A DNA stretch of 63,911 nucleotides from Thermus arciformis (GCF_900102145.1 NZ_FNBC01000010.1:1-63911), one strand, 5' to 3'. Positions 24,560 through 34,765 are shown, counted from the first letter of the stretch. The notes: generated by a model not told the origin, from the sequence alone. Translations and numbers: made by a program.

Positions 24560-27547
24560 TTAGCGGATCTGGACCCGGTAGCAGACCTCCCCCGCCTCCC
24601 CCGGGCCCACGTTGCCCACCTCCACCCGCACCACCCCGCCCGAGATCTCCCCGGCGTCGTCCGCTGGGGAGGCGGTGAGGTAGAGGGTGGCGCTTCCGTG
24701 GCTCCAGCGGATGGCCTTCCCCCCGTAGTCGGGCACGGAGGGGAGGGGGTCCGTGAAGAAGGGAATGGGGTCGGTGAGGAGGAACTGGCTCACGGGGGCC
24801 GTGCCCAGGTTGCGGTAGGTCACGCAGTACTCCAGCACCTCCCCCGGCCTCCCCTCCCCCCGGGTGCCGAAGCCCGTGCCCTGGGTGACGTTCCGCACCT
24901 TTTTCTCCAGGCGGACCTCGCCCCCCGAGACCGTGGTGGTGTCGGCGAGGCTCCGGAGGTCCACCACCCCGGGGTTGTTGGCCCAGGCGAGGGCGCCTTG
25001 GAGGAGGGCCACGTCCACGGCCCCCGCGGGCACCCCCGGGGGCACCAGGACCCGGGCCTCCAGGGCGCAGGCCTTCAGACTCCCGTCGGCTTCCCGGGGC
25101 CAGGAGGGGCCCACGGGGAGGGTCTGGGGCAGGGAAGCGAAGCCCTCCCCGGGGTCGTCAAAGTCCCCGTCGCAGTTCCCGTCCACCCGGACCTGGACCG
25201 GCCAGGAGGGGGCGTTGGCCAGGGAGAGGGTGAGGCTTCCCAGGGTGCCCGGGCGGTAGAGGTGGGGGTAGGCCACCACCCCGGGGCTTGCCGCCAGGCC
25301 TGTTTGCGGCGGATAAAAGCGGCTTTCCCGCACCACGCCGAAGTTGCGGGCCACCTCGGTTCCGGCGATGGCCGCCGCGTCCAGGGTGGGGAAGGCGGGG
25401 TTTTGCGCCCCGGCCCAGCTGGGGACCTTGTGGGCCGTGCTCCCGTCGTTCCAGCCCGTGGCCGGGCGCAAGGGGTGGGAGAGGGTGAAGGGGCCGAAGT
25501 TCCAGGGGACGTAGAGGACGTAACGGCCCTGGCCGTCGGTGGTGGCCGAGCGGGCGGCGCTTCCCTGGGCGGTGACCGCCACGCCGGGGACGCCCCTTTC
25601 CCCGCCCGTCTGCCAGGCGTCGTTGGCGGCCCCGCCCCCTTCCCCGTCGTCGTAGAAGACGGTGCCCACGAGCCTCGCCCCGTGGAAGAGGCCGAAGTCC
25701 AGGCCGGAGAGGTCCTGGAACACGCTCACGCTGAGGCTACCCGAGGGGGGGTTGACGAAGAGCCAGCCCGAAGGGGGGGTGGGGGTGGTGTCGGAGGGGT
25801 TATTGTTGTCGTCCAGGAAGAGGGTGTAGCTCCCCGGGGCCACGCCCGTGAAGCTGAAGGCGCCGCTTCCCGGGTCCACCTGGGCCTGGGCCACCACGCT
25901 TCCCCCTTGGAGGAGCTTCACCCAGACCGTGGCCCCGTCGCTCCAGCTCTCCCCGGGGGACTTGAGGCCGTTGGGCTCGAGGTCGTGGTAGACCTGGCCC
26001 GCCAGAGTGAAGCCCACCACCGTGACCGAAGCGCTCACGGTGGCTTCCTTGCTGTAGCTGGTCCCCAGGGTCTGGGCGTTGTAGCTCACCCTGGCGGTGT
26101 TGACGAGGGTGCTGCCCGCGGCCTCGGGGAGGACCTGCACCCGGAAGCGCACCTCCGCCCCTTGCCCGGGGGGGATGAGGCCCCCTTGGCTGGCGTTCGC
26201 CCCGGTGCCGAGCCGGAAGCGCACGCAAGGCCCTCCCCCGGCCTCGGGGCAGCTTGGGCTGTACTCGGCGATGTCGTCACCGGGGGCGTCCGTGAAGGTG
26301 CCGGTGGGCGCCCCCAGAGCGTTTTGCACCACCCGGAGGCTTCCCGGGACGTACTGGGTGCCCGCCGGGATGGGGTCCACCACCACCACGTTGGTGGCCC
26401 CGTCCAGGCCGGTGTTGGTGAAGCTCACGGCGTACTCCAAGAGGTCCCCCACCCGGAGGTCCCCGCCGTTGAGGTCGGAGACGGTCTTGGTGAAGGTGGT
26501 GACGAGGTCGGGGAGGTAAAGGTCCACGGCGAAGGCCATGACCGCGGGGAAGTACACGTCTCCCGAAGAAGAAAACTGGACCGTGGCGGAGGTGGCCCCG
26601 TTGGGGATTTTCCCGGTGGCGTCCACCAGGTCCACGTCCACAGCCATATGGTTCACGAAGTCCGGGGTCTTGTTGGTGAAACGACTTCCCAGGTCAGAGA
26701 TGGAACTATTGAAAAAGTTGTTCACCGGGTTCTGCGCGTCGCTCAAGGCGGAGCTGTTGAGGAGGAGCTGGTCCCCGGTGATGCCCCCCTCTCCCTCGTA
26801 GGCCAAAGCCCCCACCCGGGCGTTCACGGGGCCCACCAAGGGGGTGAGGAAGCCCGAGAGGGTGATGAGCACGTTGTTACCGCTACTAACACTCGCTAGG
26901 CCGTCGTAGACCACCAGATTCTTGAAGGTGGCGCTGGGGTCGCGGTAGACCACCACCAGGCTCCAGCCCGCGTAAAAGCCAATATTAGTATCTGTTCCCG
27001 TCTGCGCCACGATGCCGCCCACCCAGTAAGAGCCACTCCCCGCCGAGCGCACCAGGCCCGTGACGTCGGCGAAGGCCACGTAGGGGCTGGGGGTGGCACC
27101 TGTTATGGTGCCGAGAAGGGAGCCCGTGACGGCCTGGTAGGCCGTGGCCCCCGGGGGCTTGAGGTAGATGGTGTTCCGCCCGGAAGCGCTCTGGCCAGCC
27201 CTAGCTCCCCAGTAGAGGCCCGCCCACAGGACCTGGGCGCCGGGAGGAAGGCTGAGCTGGGCGGCGCTGGAGCCTCCCCTTCCCGCAGGCCAGGTGGGGT
27301 TGGCGGGGTCGGCGTTCAGGAAGATCATATTGAGTGTGTTGTTGAGCGCATTCGGGTTATTCATCGCCGTGGTGTTGCAACCGTACGTTCCTGAGCCCTG
27401 GGCGCACATCAGGGTGTTGCCCACCATGCGGATCTCGCCCCGCTCGTTGGCCTCAAAGCGCTTCGCGAAGGGCCTGACCACCTGAGCCTGGGCGAGGCCC
27501 GGGAGGAGGACCAGGAGGACCAAGATGGCTCTCATCCAGAACTTCAT
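24560..27547 (-). CDS. Large exported DUF11 / SdrB-like surface protein (995 aa)
   Basis: Signal peptide within 1-22 (AILVLLVLLPGLAQAQ). Residues about 25-345 form a beta-rich head with AQVLWAGLYWGARAG and several Asn/Ser-rich loops. Residues about 350-510 are a DUF11 module (GDLLEYAVSFTNTGLDGATN, DPIPAGTQYVPGS). Two SdrB/SpaA-like modules follow (AGQVYHDLEPNGLKSPGES and VGTVFYDDGEGGG), and a further DUF11-like module closes the protein (GEVLEYCVTYRNLGTAP). A calcium-type loop DGNCDGDFDDPGE is present. No LPXTG or transmembrane anchor is seen. Its ATG overlaps the stop of the barrel gene upstream (ATGA). Likely a cell-surface or secreted stalk protein; the exact role is unknown. Confidence 0.85.
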   Translation of the reverse strand: MKFWMRAILVLLVLLPGLAQAQVVRPFAKRFEANERGEIRMVGNTLMCAQGSGTYGCNTTAMNNPNALNNTLNMIFLNADPANPTWPAGRGGSSAAQLSLPPGAQVLWAGLYWGARAGQSASGRNTIYLKPPGATAYQAVTGSLLGTITGATPSPYVAFADVTGLVRSAGSGSYWVGGIVAQTGTDTNIGFYAGWSLVVVYRDPSATFKNLVVYDGLASVSSGNNVLITLSGFLTPLVGPVNARVGALAYEGEGGITGDQLLLNSSALSDAQNPVNNFFNSSISDLGSRFTNKTPDFVNHMAVDVDLVDATGKIPNGATSATVQFSSSGDVYFPAVMAFAVDLYLPDLVTTFTKTVSDLNGGDLRVGDLLEYAVSFTNTGLDGATNVVVVDPIPAGTQYVPGSLRVVQNALGAPTGTFTDAPGDDIAEYSPSCPEAGGGPCVRFRLGTGANASQGGLIPPGQGAEVRFRVQVLPEAAGSTLVNTARVSYNAQTLGTSYSKEATVSASVTVVGFTLAGQVYHDLEPNGLKSPGESWSDGATVWVKLLQGGSVVAQAQVDPGSGAFSFTGVAPGSYTLFLDDNNNPSDTTPTPPSGWLFVNPPSGSLSVSVFQDLSGLDFGLFHGARLVGTVFYDDGEGGGAANDAWQTGGERGVPGVAVTAQGSAARSATTDGQGRYVLYVPWNFGPFTLSHPLRPATGWNDGSTAHKVPSWAGAQNPAFPTLDAAAIAGTEVARNFGVVRESRFYPPQTGLAASPGVVAYPHLYRPGTLGSLTLSLANAPSWPVQVRVDGNCDGDFDDPGEGFASLPQTLPVGPSWPREADGSLKACALEARVLVPPGVPAGAVDVALLQGALAWANNPGVVDLRSLADTTTVSGGEVRLEKKVRNVTQGTGFGTRGEGRPGEVLEYCVTYRNLGTAPVSQFLLTDPIPFFTDPLPSVPDYGGKAIRWSHGSATLYLTASPADDAGEISGGVVRVEVGNVGPGEAGEVCYRVQIR

Positions 27548-30500
27548 CGGCTCCCTCCGAAGACGTCCAGCCTCAGGTAGACCCCCTCGGGGGCGAAGAG
27601 GCTGGGCCCAAACTGGTAGCCCAAGGAGAGCCAGAGGGGGCTAAAGCGCAGGGTGCCCTCCACGGAGAAGCTTAGGCTCCCCGCCCCGGTGGCGGGCTGG
27701 AAGGTGTAGGCGGCCCCGCCCCCGAGGCCCAGAAGCTCCGTGGGGAAGAGGGTGGCGTAAAGCCCGAGGGCGTAGGTGGCCCCCTCTGGGTCAGGGAAGG
27801 GGTAGCGGTAGCCGAAGGCCGGGCGCACGGAGAAGGCGGGGGAAGGGGCGTAGGCGGCGGCAAGCTGCCCCTCCAGAAGGCCCGTCTCCGTGGCGTAGCG
27901 GTGGTAGGTGAGGAGGGAGAGGACCGGGGAGCGGAGGGCGTAGGCCAGGCTGAAGCGCCCCTTCACCTCGGGGAGGAGGGAGAGGGCGAGGTCCAGGCCC
28001 AGGGTGTTCTCGGGGTCCAGGCTCCCCGCCGCCCCGCCCCGGAGGGTGAGCTTGGGGCCGAGGGCCCCTTCCACCCCGAAGGTGGCCACCAGGCCCTCCC
28101 GGGCGTAGCGGAGGCCGAGGCTTCCCCCAAGCTCCCCCTGCCCCCCGGAGAAGGCGTAGAGGGCGTAAAGGCCCAGGTTCGCCGAGAGGTTTTCCGTGAG
28201 GGGAAGGGGGGCCTCCAGGCCGAAGCGGGCGCGGTTCCCCTCCCCGCTCGCCGTGGGGAGCTGGTAGGAGAGGGCCAGGTTGGCGCTCCCCAGGCGCTGG
28301 CGCAGGCCAAAGGCCCCCTGCAGGCCCTCCCCCCAGAGGTAGGCCAGGCTTCCCTCCGCCTCCAGGGCTTCCCCTAAGGGCCAGAGGAGGTCCAGGCGGG
28401 TCTCCTGCCCGCCGGACAGGAGGTAGGCGTGGGAGAGGCCGAAGCGGGCCCGGCCCTCCTGGTAGGCGGCCCGGCCCAGGAGGTAAAGGCTTCCCTCCCG
28501 CCAGGCGTAGCCCGCCCCCAGGCCGAAGCGGAGGCCCTGGGCGAGCTTCGCCTCGTAGACGAGCCCGGTGCGGGCGGGGGTGGTGTGCTCCAGGGCCACC
28601 GCCCCGAAGCCCAGGTCGTAGGCCGCCCGGAAGGCCCCCTGCACCTCCCCGCCCTCCTCGTAGGCCAGGTTGCCCTGGGCCTCGAGGGGCCCCTCTCTCA
28701 GGGCGGCGGAGAGGCCGAAGCGCCACTTCCCCGCGAAGGCGGCCTCGAGGCCCACCCCGCTTCCCCCTTCCCCGTAGGCCAAGGAGGCCCCCAGGGCGTA
28801 GCCCTGGGAGGCGAAGCCCTGGAGGTCCAGGCGCAGGTACCCCCCAAGCCCGAAGCGCCAGGGGCCCGCCTCGTAGGCCGCCTGGGCCCCCAGGGCGAGC
28901 TCCTCCCGGGGGGCGGAGAGGGGGGCGTACTCCGCCACGAGGCGCACCGGGGCGAACCCGGGGGTGAAGGGGGCGAGGGGCCTTGCCAGGACGATCTCCC
29001 CGCTCAGGAACTCGTAGGTGTAGTCCACCCCGGCCTCCAGGGCCCTGGTCCTTCCCCCCTCCACCAGGAAGAGGCGGAGGGAGCCCGGGGCGGGGCTTCC
29101 GGAGAGCCGGTAGAAGGCGGTGCCGTCGGGGACGATCTCCTCCCGCACCTGGCCTTTGGGGAGGAGGGCCAGGAAGGCCTCCACCCTGGCGTCGCCCCGG
29201 GTGGTGAGGCGGAGGGCGGTGGCCTCCCCAAGGCCCGGGGCCAGGGGGCCCCGCTCGTAGGCGAGGGTGTACTCCGGGGTGGTGTAGCGCAAGGCCACGG
29301 GGTCGTCCGAGGCCAGGGGGCGCCTGGCCTCCTCCCCCGAGCCGGTGACGGGGAAGAAGCCCGCCTCGGGGGCCCGGGAAAGCCCCCCCGTGGTGTCCAG
29401 GGCCCCCTGGAGGAAGCCCCCTTCCAGGGGGGTTTCCACGTAGCCCCGGGCGAGGCCGAAGAAGCGGGGCCGCCCCTCCTTGGGGTCGTAGGCCACGCCC
29501 ACGCTCCCCTGGGCGAGCCAAAGGGCCTCCTGGGAGCCCCCGGCGAAGAGGCGGAAGGACCTCTCCAGCTCGTTGAAGCGGGCCCGGAGGCGCACCTCCT
29601 GGGGGGTGAGGAGGGGCTTAAGCATCACCGTCCCCACCCCGTCCCGCAGGAGCACCTGGTAGCCGGGCTCCAGGGGGCTCGCGTCCGGGGCCACGGGCTC
29701 GGGGGTGGCCTCGAGGGTGGCGAAGCCAAAGCCCGTGGGGAGGCCCATCCCGTCCACCGCCTTCAGGCGGAACTCCAGGGGGGTGCGCCCGTCCGCCCTG
29801 AGGCGCACGGGCTCCAGGACGAGGTCCTTTGGGGGCCCGGGCCGGAAGACCTCCACCTTGTCGTAGAAGCCTGGGCCTTCCACCTCCACCACGTTCCTGC
29901 CGGGGAGGAGGGGCACCCCGTAGTAGGCCAGGCGCTGCACCTTGCGCCCCTCGTCGTACTGGGCCTCCCCGAGGAGGCGGCTTTCCACCTCAACGCCGTT
30001 CACCCGCACGGCGATGGGCCCAAGGGGAGCCTCAATCTTCAAGGCCACGGCTTCCTGCTGCACGATGGCCCCGTCCATGGGCTCCTGGATGAGCCCCCTG
30101 CGCTTGGCGGAGAGGGGCTTGGCCCGCTCGTAGTCCCTTAGGCGAAGCTCCCCTTTTAGAGGAAGCTCCCGGTCCAGGCGGAGGAGGGTGAGGGCGGGCT
30201 CGGGGAGGGGCGGCAGGGCCCGGGTGTGGAGGAGGGTGAGGGTCAGGAGGCCTTCCCGGGCGAAGGGGAGGCGCCAGACCAGGGTGCCGTCCGGGAGGAC
30301 CCTCGGCTCCTCCACGGGCCTCCCGTCCAGCCGGGCGGAGCCTGGGCTGTACTCCGCCCCTTCCGGCGGCCTGAAGCCCAGGAGGAGGGCGTCCCCTTCC
30401 CCCTCCACCCGGAAGGGCAGGCGCACCACCGAGACCCGCTCGGGGGCGAGGAGGGGAAGGACGGCCACCTTGGCCTTGACGGGGAAGGCGGCGGGGGTCT

Positions 30501-31941
30501 CCCCGAGGAAGGCGGAAAGCCCGTTTTCCAGCTCGCCCACGGCCTCGGCCCGGAAGGGAAGGGCGAAGGTCCTCTCCTCCCCCGCCTCCAGGGCCACCCG
30601 CTCGCTCCAGGGGTCCATGCCGAGGCCCTGGCCCGGGATGTCCTTGAGCTCCACCTCCACCCGGTGGTCCGCGGGGTTCTTCACCCGGAGGCGGAAGCCC
30701 CCCTGGCTTCCCTCCAGGAGGCGCGGGGGGTCGGCCTCCTTCCCCAGGAGGAGAAGCCGCCTCTCCAGGGCCACCTCCGCCCGCAGGGTCTCCGTGGGGG
30801 TGCGCAGGGTGGCGGCGCAGGTGCCCTCCGCCTCGGGCCCCAGGAGGACCCGGGCCCGGTAGGTGTGGAGGGCCCCTTCCCCGGGCTTGAGGTAGCCCTC
30901 AAAGCGGGCGGGCCCCAGGGGGCTCAGCCAGTCGGGGCAGGCGTCCTCCAGGACGTAGCGCATGGGGGCCTCGCCCCGGTTCTCCACCCGGAGGGCGAGG
31001 GCCACCTCCTCCCCGGGCAGGTAAATCCGGTGGGGGAGGCTCCGCTCCAGGTGGGCCTTGGGCCTGAGGACCCGCACCTCCGCCTCGGCCTTTTCCCCGG
31101 TGGAAAGCTCGGCCCGGTTCACCAGGGTCCCTTGGGCCTCGAGGGGCACGGGGAAGGCGAACTCGTAGCTCCGCCCCTCCTTGGCCTTCAGGAAGACCTC
31201 CCGCCGCTCCTCCCCTCCCAGGAAGCGGTCCAGGAGGAGGGCCCTCCCCTCCTCGTCCCCCTCGTTCACCACGGTGACGCGGAAGCGGGCCACTCCCCCC
31301 GCCTCCACCTCGGGGGTGAGGGCCTCCTTGGTGAGGCGGAAGGTGGCGGGGCGGACCACCACCACCCTTCCCTCCGCCCTAAGCTCCCAGGGGGCGAGGA
31401 GGCCTTGGAGGGCGTAGGTCCCCTCCTTCTCCGCCAGGAAGCGCACCTTGAGGGGGAAGGGGCGGTCCTTGGTGAGGGGCCCTTGGGCCCTGGGGGCGCC
31501 CAGGGGGGCGAGCCCTTCCGGCAGGGCCAAGGAGAGCTCGGCGGGGAGGAGGCCCGGGTAAGGGGTGGTGGCGGTGAGGACCACCTCCCCCTCCTCGCCC
31601 ACCCGCAGGTAGACCTCCTCGGGGGCGAGGCTCAGGGCCACCTCCGGCAGGAGGCGCACCAGGACCTCCTGCCGCTTTCCGGGGAGGACCTCCACCTCCT
31701 TGGGGGCCTCCACCCGGGCCCCTTCGGCGAGCACGGCCAGGGGGTAGCGGCCCTGGGGCAGGGCCAGGGTCTTTTCCCCGTCCACGGGGGCCTCGAGGTC
31801 CCCAAGGCGGAGGATCACCCGGGTAGGGGCTTCCCCACCTGGAAAGACCACCACCGCCCGGATGTGCACCTCCCCCGTAGGACCTCCGGTTTGGGCCAGG
31901 GCGGAAAACAAGAGGAGGAAAAGGGCCAAAATGCGCTTCAT
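27544..31941 (-). CDS. Giant exported protein with C-terminal outer-membrane-barrel-like region (1465 aa)
   Basis: Signal peptide MKRILALFLLLFSALAQ. The first 600 residues read as repeated Ig-like modules (LSLAPEEVYLRVGEEGEVVL, PATFRLTKEALTPEVEAGG). Residues about 640-900 contain VRVNGVEVESRL, RPLASDDPVALRYTTPEY and, later, YEFLSGEIVLARPL, a phrase common to large outer-membrane assembly or adhesin proteins. The last 470 or so residues alternate aromatic/hydrophobic with small polar residues and glycine turns (WRFGLGGYLRLDL, GLRFGLGAGYAW), the pattern of a many-stranded beta-barrel, ending LRLDVFGGSR. It overlaps both neighbours by four bases. It may anchor or export the DUF11 proteins. Confidence 0.82.
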   Translation of the reverse strand: MKRILALFLLLFSALAQTGGPTGEVHIRAVVVFPGGEAPTRVILRLGDLEAPVDGEKTLALPQGRYPLAVLAEGARVEAPKEVEVLPGKRQEVLVRLLPEVALSLAPEEVYLRVGEEGEVVLTATTPYPGLLPAELSLALPEGLAPLGAPRAQGPLTKDRPFPLKVRFLAEKEGTYALQGLLAPWELRAEGRVVVVRPATFRLTKEALTPEVEAGGVARFRVTVVNEGDEEGRALLLDRFLGGEERREVFLKAKEGRSYEFAFPVPLEAQGTLVNRAELSTGEKAEAEVRVLRPKAHLERSLPHRIYLPGEEVALALRVENRGEAPMRYVLEDACPDWLSPLGPARFEGYLKPGEGALHTYRARVLLGPEAEGTCAATLRTPTETLRAEVALERRLLLLGKEADPPRLLEGSQGGFRLRVKNPADHRVEVELKDIPGQGLGMDPWSERVALEAGEERTFALPFRAEAVGELENGLSAFLGETPAAFPVKAKVAVLPLLAPERVSVVRLPFRVEGEGDALLLGFRPPEGAEYSPGSARLDGRPVEEPRVLPDGTLVWRLPFAREGLLTLTLLHTRALPPLPEPALTLLRLDRELPLKGELRLRDYERAKPLSAKRRGLIQEPMDGAIVQQEAVALKIEAPLGPIAVRVNGVEVESRLLGEAQYDEGRKVQRLAYYGVPLLPGRNVVEVEGPGFYDKVEVFRPGPPKDLVLEPVRLRADGRTPLEFRLKAVDGMGLPTGFGFATLEATPEPVAPDASPLEPGYQVLLRDGVGTVMLKPLLTPQEVRLRARFNELERSFRLFAGGSQEALWLAQGSVGVAYDPKEGRPRFFGLARGYVETPLEGGFLQGALDTTGGLSRAPEAGFFPVTGSGEEARRPLASDDPVALRYTTPEYTLAYERGPLAPGLGEATALRLTTRGDARVEAFLALLPKGQVREEIVPDGTAFYRLSGSPAPGSLRLFLVEGGRTRALEAGVDYTYEFLSGEIVLARPLAPFTPGFAPVRLVAEYAPLSAPREELALGAQAAYEAGPWRFGLGGYLRLDLQGFASQGYALGASLAYGEGGSGVGLEAAFAGKWRFGLSAALREGPLEAQGNLAYEEGGEVQGAFRAAYDLGFGAVALEHTTPARTGLVYEAKLAQGLRFGLGAGYAWREGSLYLLGRAAYQEGRARFGLSHAYLLSGGQETRLDLLWPLGEALEAEGSLAYLWGEGLQGAFGLRQRLGSANLALSYQLPTASGEGNRARFGLEAPLPLTENLSANLGLYALYAFSGGQGELGGSLGLRYAREGLVATFGVEGALGPKLTLRGGAAGSLDPENTLGLDLALSLLPEVKGRFSLAYALRSPVLSLLTYHRYATETGLLEGQLAAAYAPSPAFSVRPAFGYRYPFPDPEGATYALGLYATLFPTELLGLGGGAAYTFQPATGAGSLSFSVEGTLRFSPLWLSLGYQFGPSLFAPEGVYLRLDVFGGSR

Positions 31942-34640
31942 GGGTACCTCCAGCGCACCTCGGGGTCGGACATGAAGGGCCTGTCCAGGGTGTACTCGTA
32001 AAGCAGAACCTCCTCCCCGCCGAACCGGGCGAAGTGGAAGGTCTTCTCCGTGCCGTCGGGCAGAGGGTCGCGCACGGTGAGCTCCTCCAGGGGCTCCTGG
32101 GAGCGGAGGAGGAGGACCACCCGGAAGCCCCCTTCCACGGGAAGGAGGCGCTTTTCCAGGGTGAGGGGTCCGAAGCGCAGGGTGGTCTCCCGGTAGGCCT
32201 CCACGAACCCCTTGGGGGCCTTCAGGGGGAAGTCCGAGACGCTAAGCCCCTGCACCCGCACCCCGTGGCGGTACCCCTCCCCCAGGGCCTCGGGGTGGGG
32301 GAGGGGCGGGAAGGGGGCGGAGGCGGGGTCCAGCATCACCTGCCATATCCCGGGGTCCAGGTCCCGGAAGGCGTAGCGGCCCTCCCGGTCCGTGAGGGCC
32401 TGCCAGCCGTTGGCCAGGACCACCCGGGCCCCGAGCACGGGGATATCGGTTCCGGGCTCGTAGCGCCCGTTCTCGTTCACGTCCAGGTAGACCCGGCCCA
32501 GCAACACCCCCCGCTCCAGGCCCAGGGTTTCAAGCCGCGCCCGCACCTGGGCCCGGGCCTGGACCTGGGCGGTGGCCGCCCCTTGGGCGCTCAGGCCCTG
32601 GGCCTCGGCCACGTTGAGCAAGGTGGCCGGGGCCCCGGGGAGGACCCGCATGCGGTACTCCAGGCAGAAGCTCTCCTTGGGGCCCAGGGTGAGGGTCCAG
32701 CGCAGGGAGGACCCTTCCCTCTCGGGCTCCAGGGGGCCCAGGCTTCCCCCGCACCGCCCTCCCCGGGCGCTTCCCTCCAGGTAGGCCAGGTGGGGGTCGG
32801 GGGTGTCCTTTAGGCGCACCTCCAGGGGGGCGGAGGCGGGGTTGGTGACCCTTAGGGTGTAGGTGAGGACGTCCCCCGGGGCGGCCTCCTCGGGGCGCAC
32901 CCGCTTTTCCAGGGCCAGGTTCACGGAGAGCACGGGGTGGGTCACCTCGTTGGACACCAGGGGGTTAGGGGTGGCCTCGGAGGTGAGGGTGAAGCGGTTC
33001 TGGAGGAGGGTGTCGTCCGGGGTGTCCGCCTTCACCCGCACCCGCACCCACAGGCGGGTCTCCCCCAGGGGCAGGGGGTCCAGGAGGAAGACCACGGCGT
33101 GGCGTTCCGGGTCGTAGCTTCCCCCGCTGGCCTCGAGGAACTCCACCCAGGAAGGCAAGCGGTCCTCCACCCGGGCCTTAAGAGGGGCGAAGCGGTTTTC
33201 CACCACCAGGGTGTAGGTGAGGGTGTCCCCCGCCTTCAGGGTGGTCCCCGGGGCGGGGTCCGCCTCTTTGCGGAGGGAAAGGGCGCCTTGGGGAAGGACC
33301 TCCAGGCGGTCTCTGGTGCGGTTCTCCCCGCCCCCCGCCAGGGAGACCGCCACCAGGGTGGCCTCGAGGACCCCCGCCTCCCTGGGGTCAAAGCAGGCCA
33401 GGAAGTCCAGGCTCTCCCCCGGGCCCAGGGGGATGGGCTCGGGGAGGGGTGTCCCCTGGAGGCTGAGGAGGCGCACCGGGGCGCCCTCCACCCGGATGCG
33501 GTAGCCGTCCTGGGCGGTGCCCTCGTTGAGGAGGGTGTGGCGGAAGCAGTAGGGCTGGCCCGCAAGCCCCCGGGCCTCCTGCAGGTCGTCCCCGCTCCCC
33601 TCCCCGCCTGGCAGGGCCTTGGGGTTTCCCCCGGGGCCCAGGTGGTGGAGGTAGAGGGGAAGCACCTCCACCACCGCCACCCCTTCCGCCGGCCCCCCAG
33701 GGCCTTCCGCCAGGGCCCGGTTCTCCCGGGGCCCCGGGGAGGCGGTGGGAAGGGCCTCCACCCCGAAGGAGAGGGTGGCCTCCTCCCCGGGGAGGAGCCT
33801 CTCCAGCCGGAGCCGGACCCCGAGGGGGGAAGGGGGCTCCTCGGGGCGCCAGGCCGCGCCGTCAAAGAACTCCAGAGTCCCCTTGGGGGCCCGGGCGCTT
33901 CCCGGCACGTAGCGGAAGCCCTCCAGCCCCGCGAAGAGGTCGGTGAGGAGGATGGGCCCCCCGGCCTCCCCGCTTCCCAAGTTCCTCAGGGTGAGGGTGA
34001 AGGTGGCCCGCTCCCCGGGGAGGAGGGCGGCGGGGCTTACGGCCTTGGTGAGGGAAAGGCTGGGCTCCAGGATGGGGGAGGCCTCCACCCGGGCATAGTT
34101 CTCCCCATCGCGTTCCCCCCCGGGGCAGGTGGCCACGGGGCTGATGAAGAGGCTTCCCGAGGCGGTGGCGGGCACCTTCAGGGCCAGGACCAGGGCCACC
34201 TCCTCTCCCATATCCAGGGCCACCTCGGCCACCTCGGGCTCCCCGGGGTCGGGGAGGGCGTTGCCGTTTAGGTCCAGGTGGAAGCGCACCCCCTCAGGGT
34301 TCCAGGAGGAGGTCCGGTGGACGGCGTGGTCCAGGGCGAAGGTGTAGGGGGCGTTTCCCCCGTTCTTAAGGCGGTAGGGGAGGTAGACCCAGCCCCCCGG
34401 GGCGGCGCTCGCCCTCAGGCCCGGGGCCTCCGGGGTCCCGTCGGGAGAGAGGAGAGGGCGGCAGACCGCCTGAACCCGGGTTTCCGCCACGTTGGAGAGG
34501 TAGCGCTCCCCCGAGGCCTCCGCCACCGCCTGGTTGCGGATCACCGTGCCCGCGGGGGTGAGGGCGAGGGCGAAGGAAAGGAGGAGGGAAAGGGCGAAGG
34601 TCCTTCCCCAGATGCCTCTCCTTTCCCCTTGCGTCCTCAT
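31938..34640 (-). CDS. Exported DUF11 repeat surface protein (900 aa)
   Basis: Signal peptide about 12-26 (TFALSLLLSFALA). The mature start LTPAGTVIRNQAVAEA is clearly paralogous to MTPAGTAIQNQASASY in the 888-aa protein next door. DUF11 modules recur with phrases such as PGERATFTLTLRNLGSGEA, AGDTLTYTLVVENRF and PGDVLTYTLRVTNPASAPLE. Near residues 740-800 GRVYLDVNENGRYEPGTD is an SdrB-like collagen-binding-B fold, followed by FRDLDPGIWQVML. Strongly charged compared with its Thr/Ser-rich paralogue. GGAGAGGAAGG precedes the ATG. The motif GGTTTTCACAGG lies 28 bases upstream. Probable surface filament or matrix protein. Confidence 0.83.
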   Translation of the reverse strand: MRTQGERRGIWGRTFALSLLLSFALALTPAGTVIRNQAVAEASGERYLSNVAETRVQAVCRPLLSPDGTPEAPGLRASAAPGGWVYLPYRLKNGGNAPYTFALDHAVHRTSSWNPEGVRFHLDLNGNALPDPGEPEVAEVALDMGEEVALVLALKVPATASGSLFISPVATCPGGERDGENYARVEASPILEPSLSLTKAVSPAALLPGERATFTLTLRNLGSGEAGGPILLTDLFAGLEGFRYVPGSARAPKGTLEFFDGAAWRPEEPPSPLGVRLRLERLLPGEEATLSFGVEALPTASPGPRENRALAEGPGGPAEGVAVVEVLPLYLHHLGPGGNPKALPGGEGSGDDLQEARGLAGQPYCFRHTLLNEGTAQDGYRIRVEGAPVRLLSLQGTPLPEPIPLGPGESLDFLACFDPREAGVLEATLVAVSLAGGGENRTRDRLEVLPQGALSLRKEADPAPGTTLKAGDTLTYTLVVENRFAPLKARVEDRLPSWVEFLEASGGSYDPERHAVVFLLDPLPLGETRLWVRVRVKADTPDDTLLQNRFTLTSEATPNPLVSNEVTHPVLSVNLALEKRVRPEEAAPGDVLTYTLRVTNPASAPLEVRLKDTPDPHLAYLEGSARGGRCGGSLGPLEPEREGSSLRWTLTLGPKESFCLEYRMRVLPGAPATLLNVAEAQGLSAQGAATAQVQARAQVRARLETLGLERGVLLGRVYLDVNENGRYEPGTDIPVLGARVVLANGWQALTDREGRYAFRDLDPGIWQVMLDPASAPFPPLPHPEALGEGYRHGVRVQGLSVSDFPLKAPKGFVEAYRETTLRFGPLTLEKRLLPVEGGFRVVLLLRSQEPLEELTVRDPLPDGTEKTFHFARFGGEEVLLYEYTLDRPFMSDPEVRWRYP

Positions 34641-34667
34641 CCTTCCTCTCCTCCATCCTTCGCCTTC

Positions 34668-34679
34668 CCTGTGAAAACC
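34668..34679 (-). promoter_or_regulatory. Shared 12-bp motif GGTTTTCACAGG upstream of the 900-aa DUF11 gene
   Basis: The identical 12 bases occur at 37989-38000 ahead of the first gene of the same locus, and close variants lie at 41889 (upstream of VanW) and 49054. The position, about 30 bases before the start, suits a regulator site or upstream promoter element; no clear -10 box is seen here. Confidence 0.35.
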
Positions 34680-34739
34680 TCGTCAAAAAGCGCCTCTAAA
34701 AAGCCCTTCTTCCTTTTTTGCCTTCCCCCCTAGGGGGGC

Positions 34740-34765
34740 CCGCCCCGGGGAAGCCCCCGGGGCGG
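34740..34765 (-). terminator. Strong inverted repeat after the 888-aa DUF11 gene
   Basis: CCGCCCCGGGG (34740-34750) pairs with 34755-34765 over a four-base loop, and a second palindrome CCCCCCTAGGGGGG adjoins it at 34726-34739. On the minus-strand transcript it is followed by an A-rich rather than U-rich run, so it is either an atypical terminator or a processing and stability hairpin separating two parts of the locus. Confidence 0.5.

Noticed and set aside
26226-30226. Other long plus-strand frames through the DUF11 locus
   Set aside because: They are opposite to genes with clear signal peptides and repeat domains, and show the same Gly/Glu/Val-biased shadow composition.
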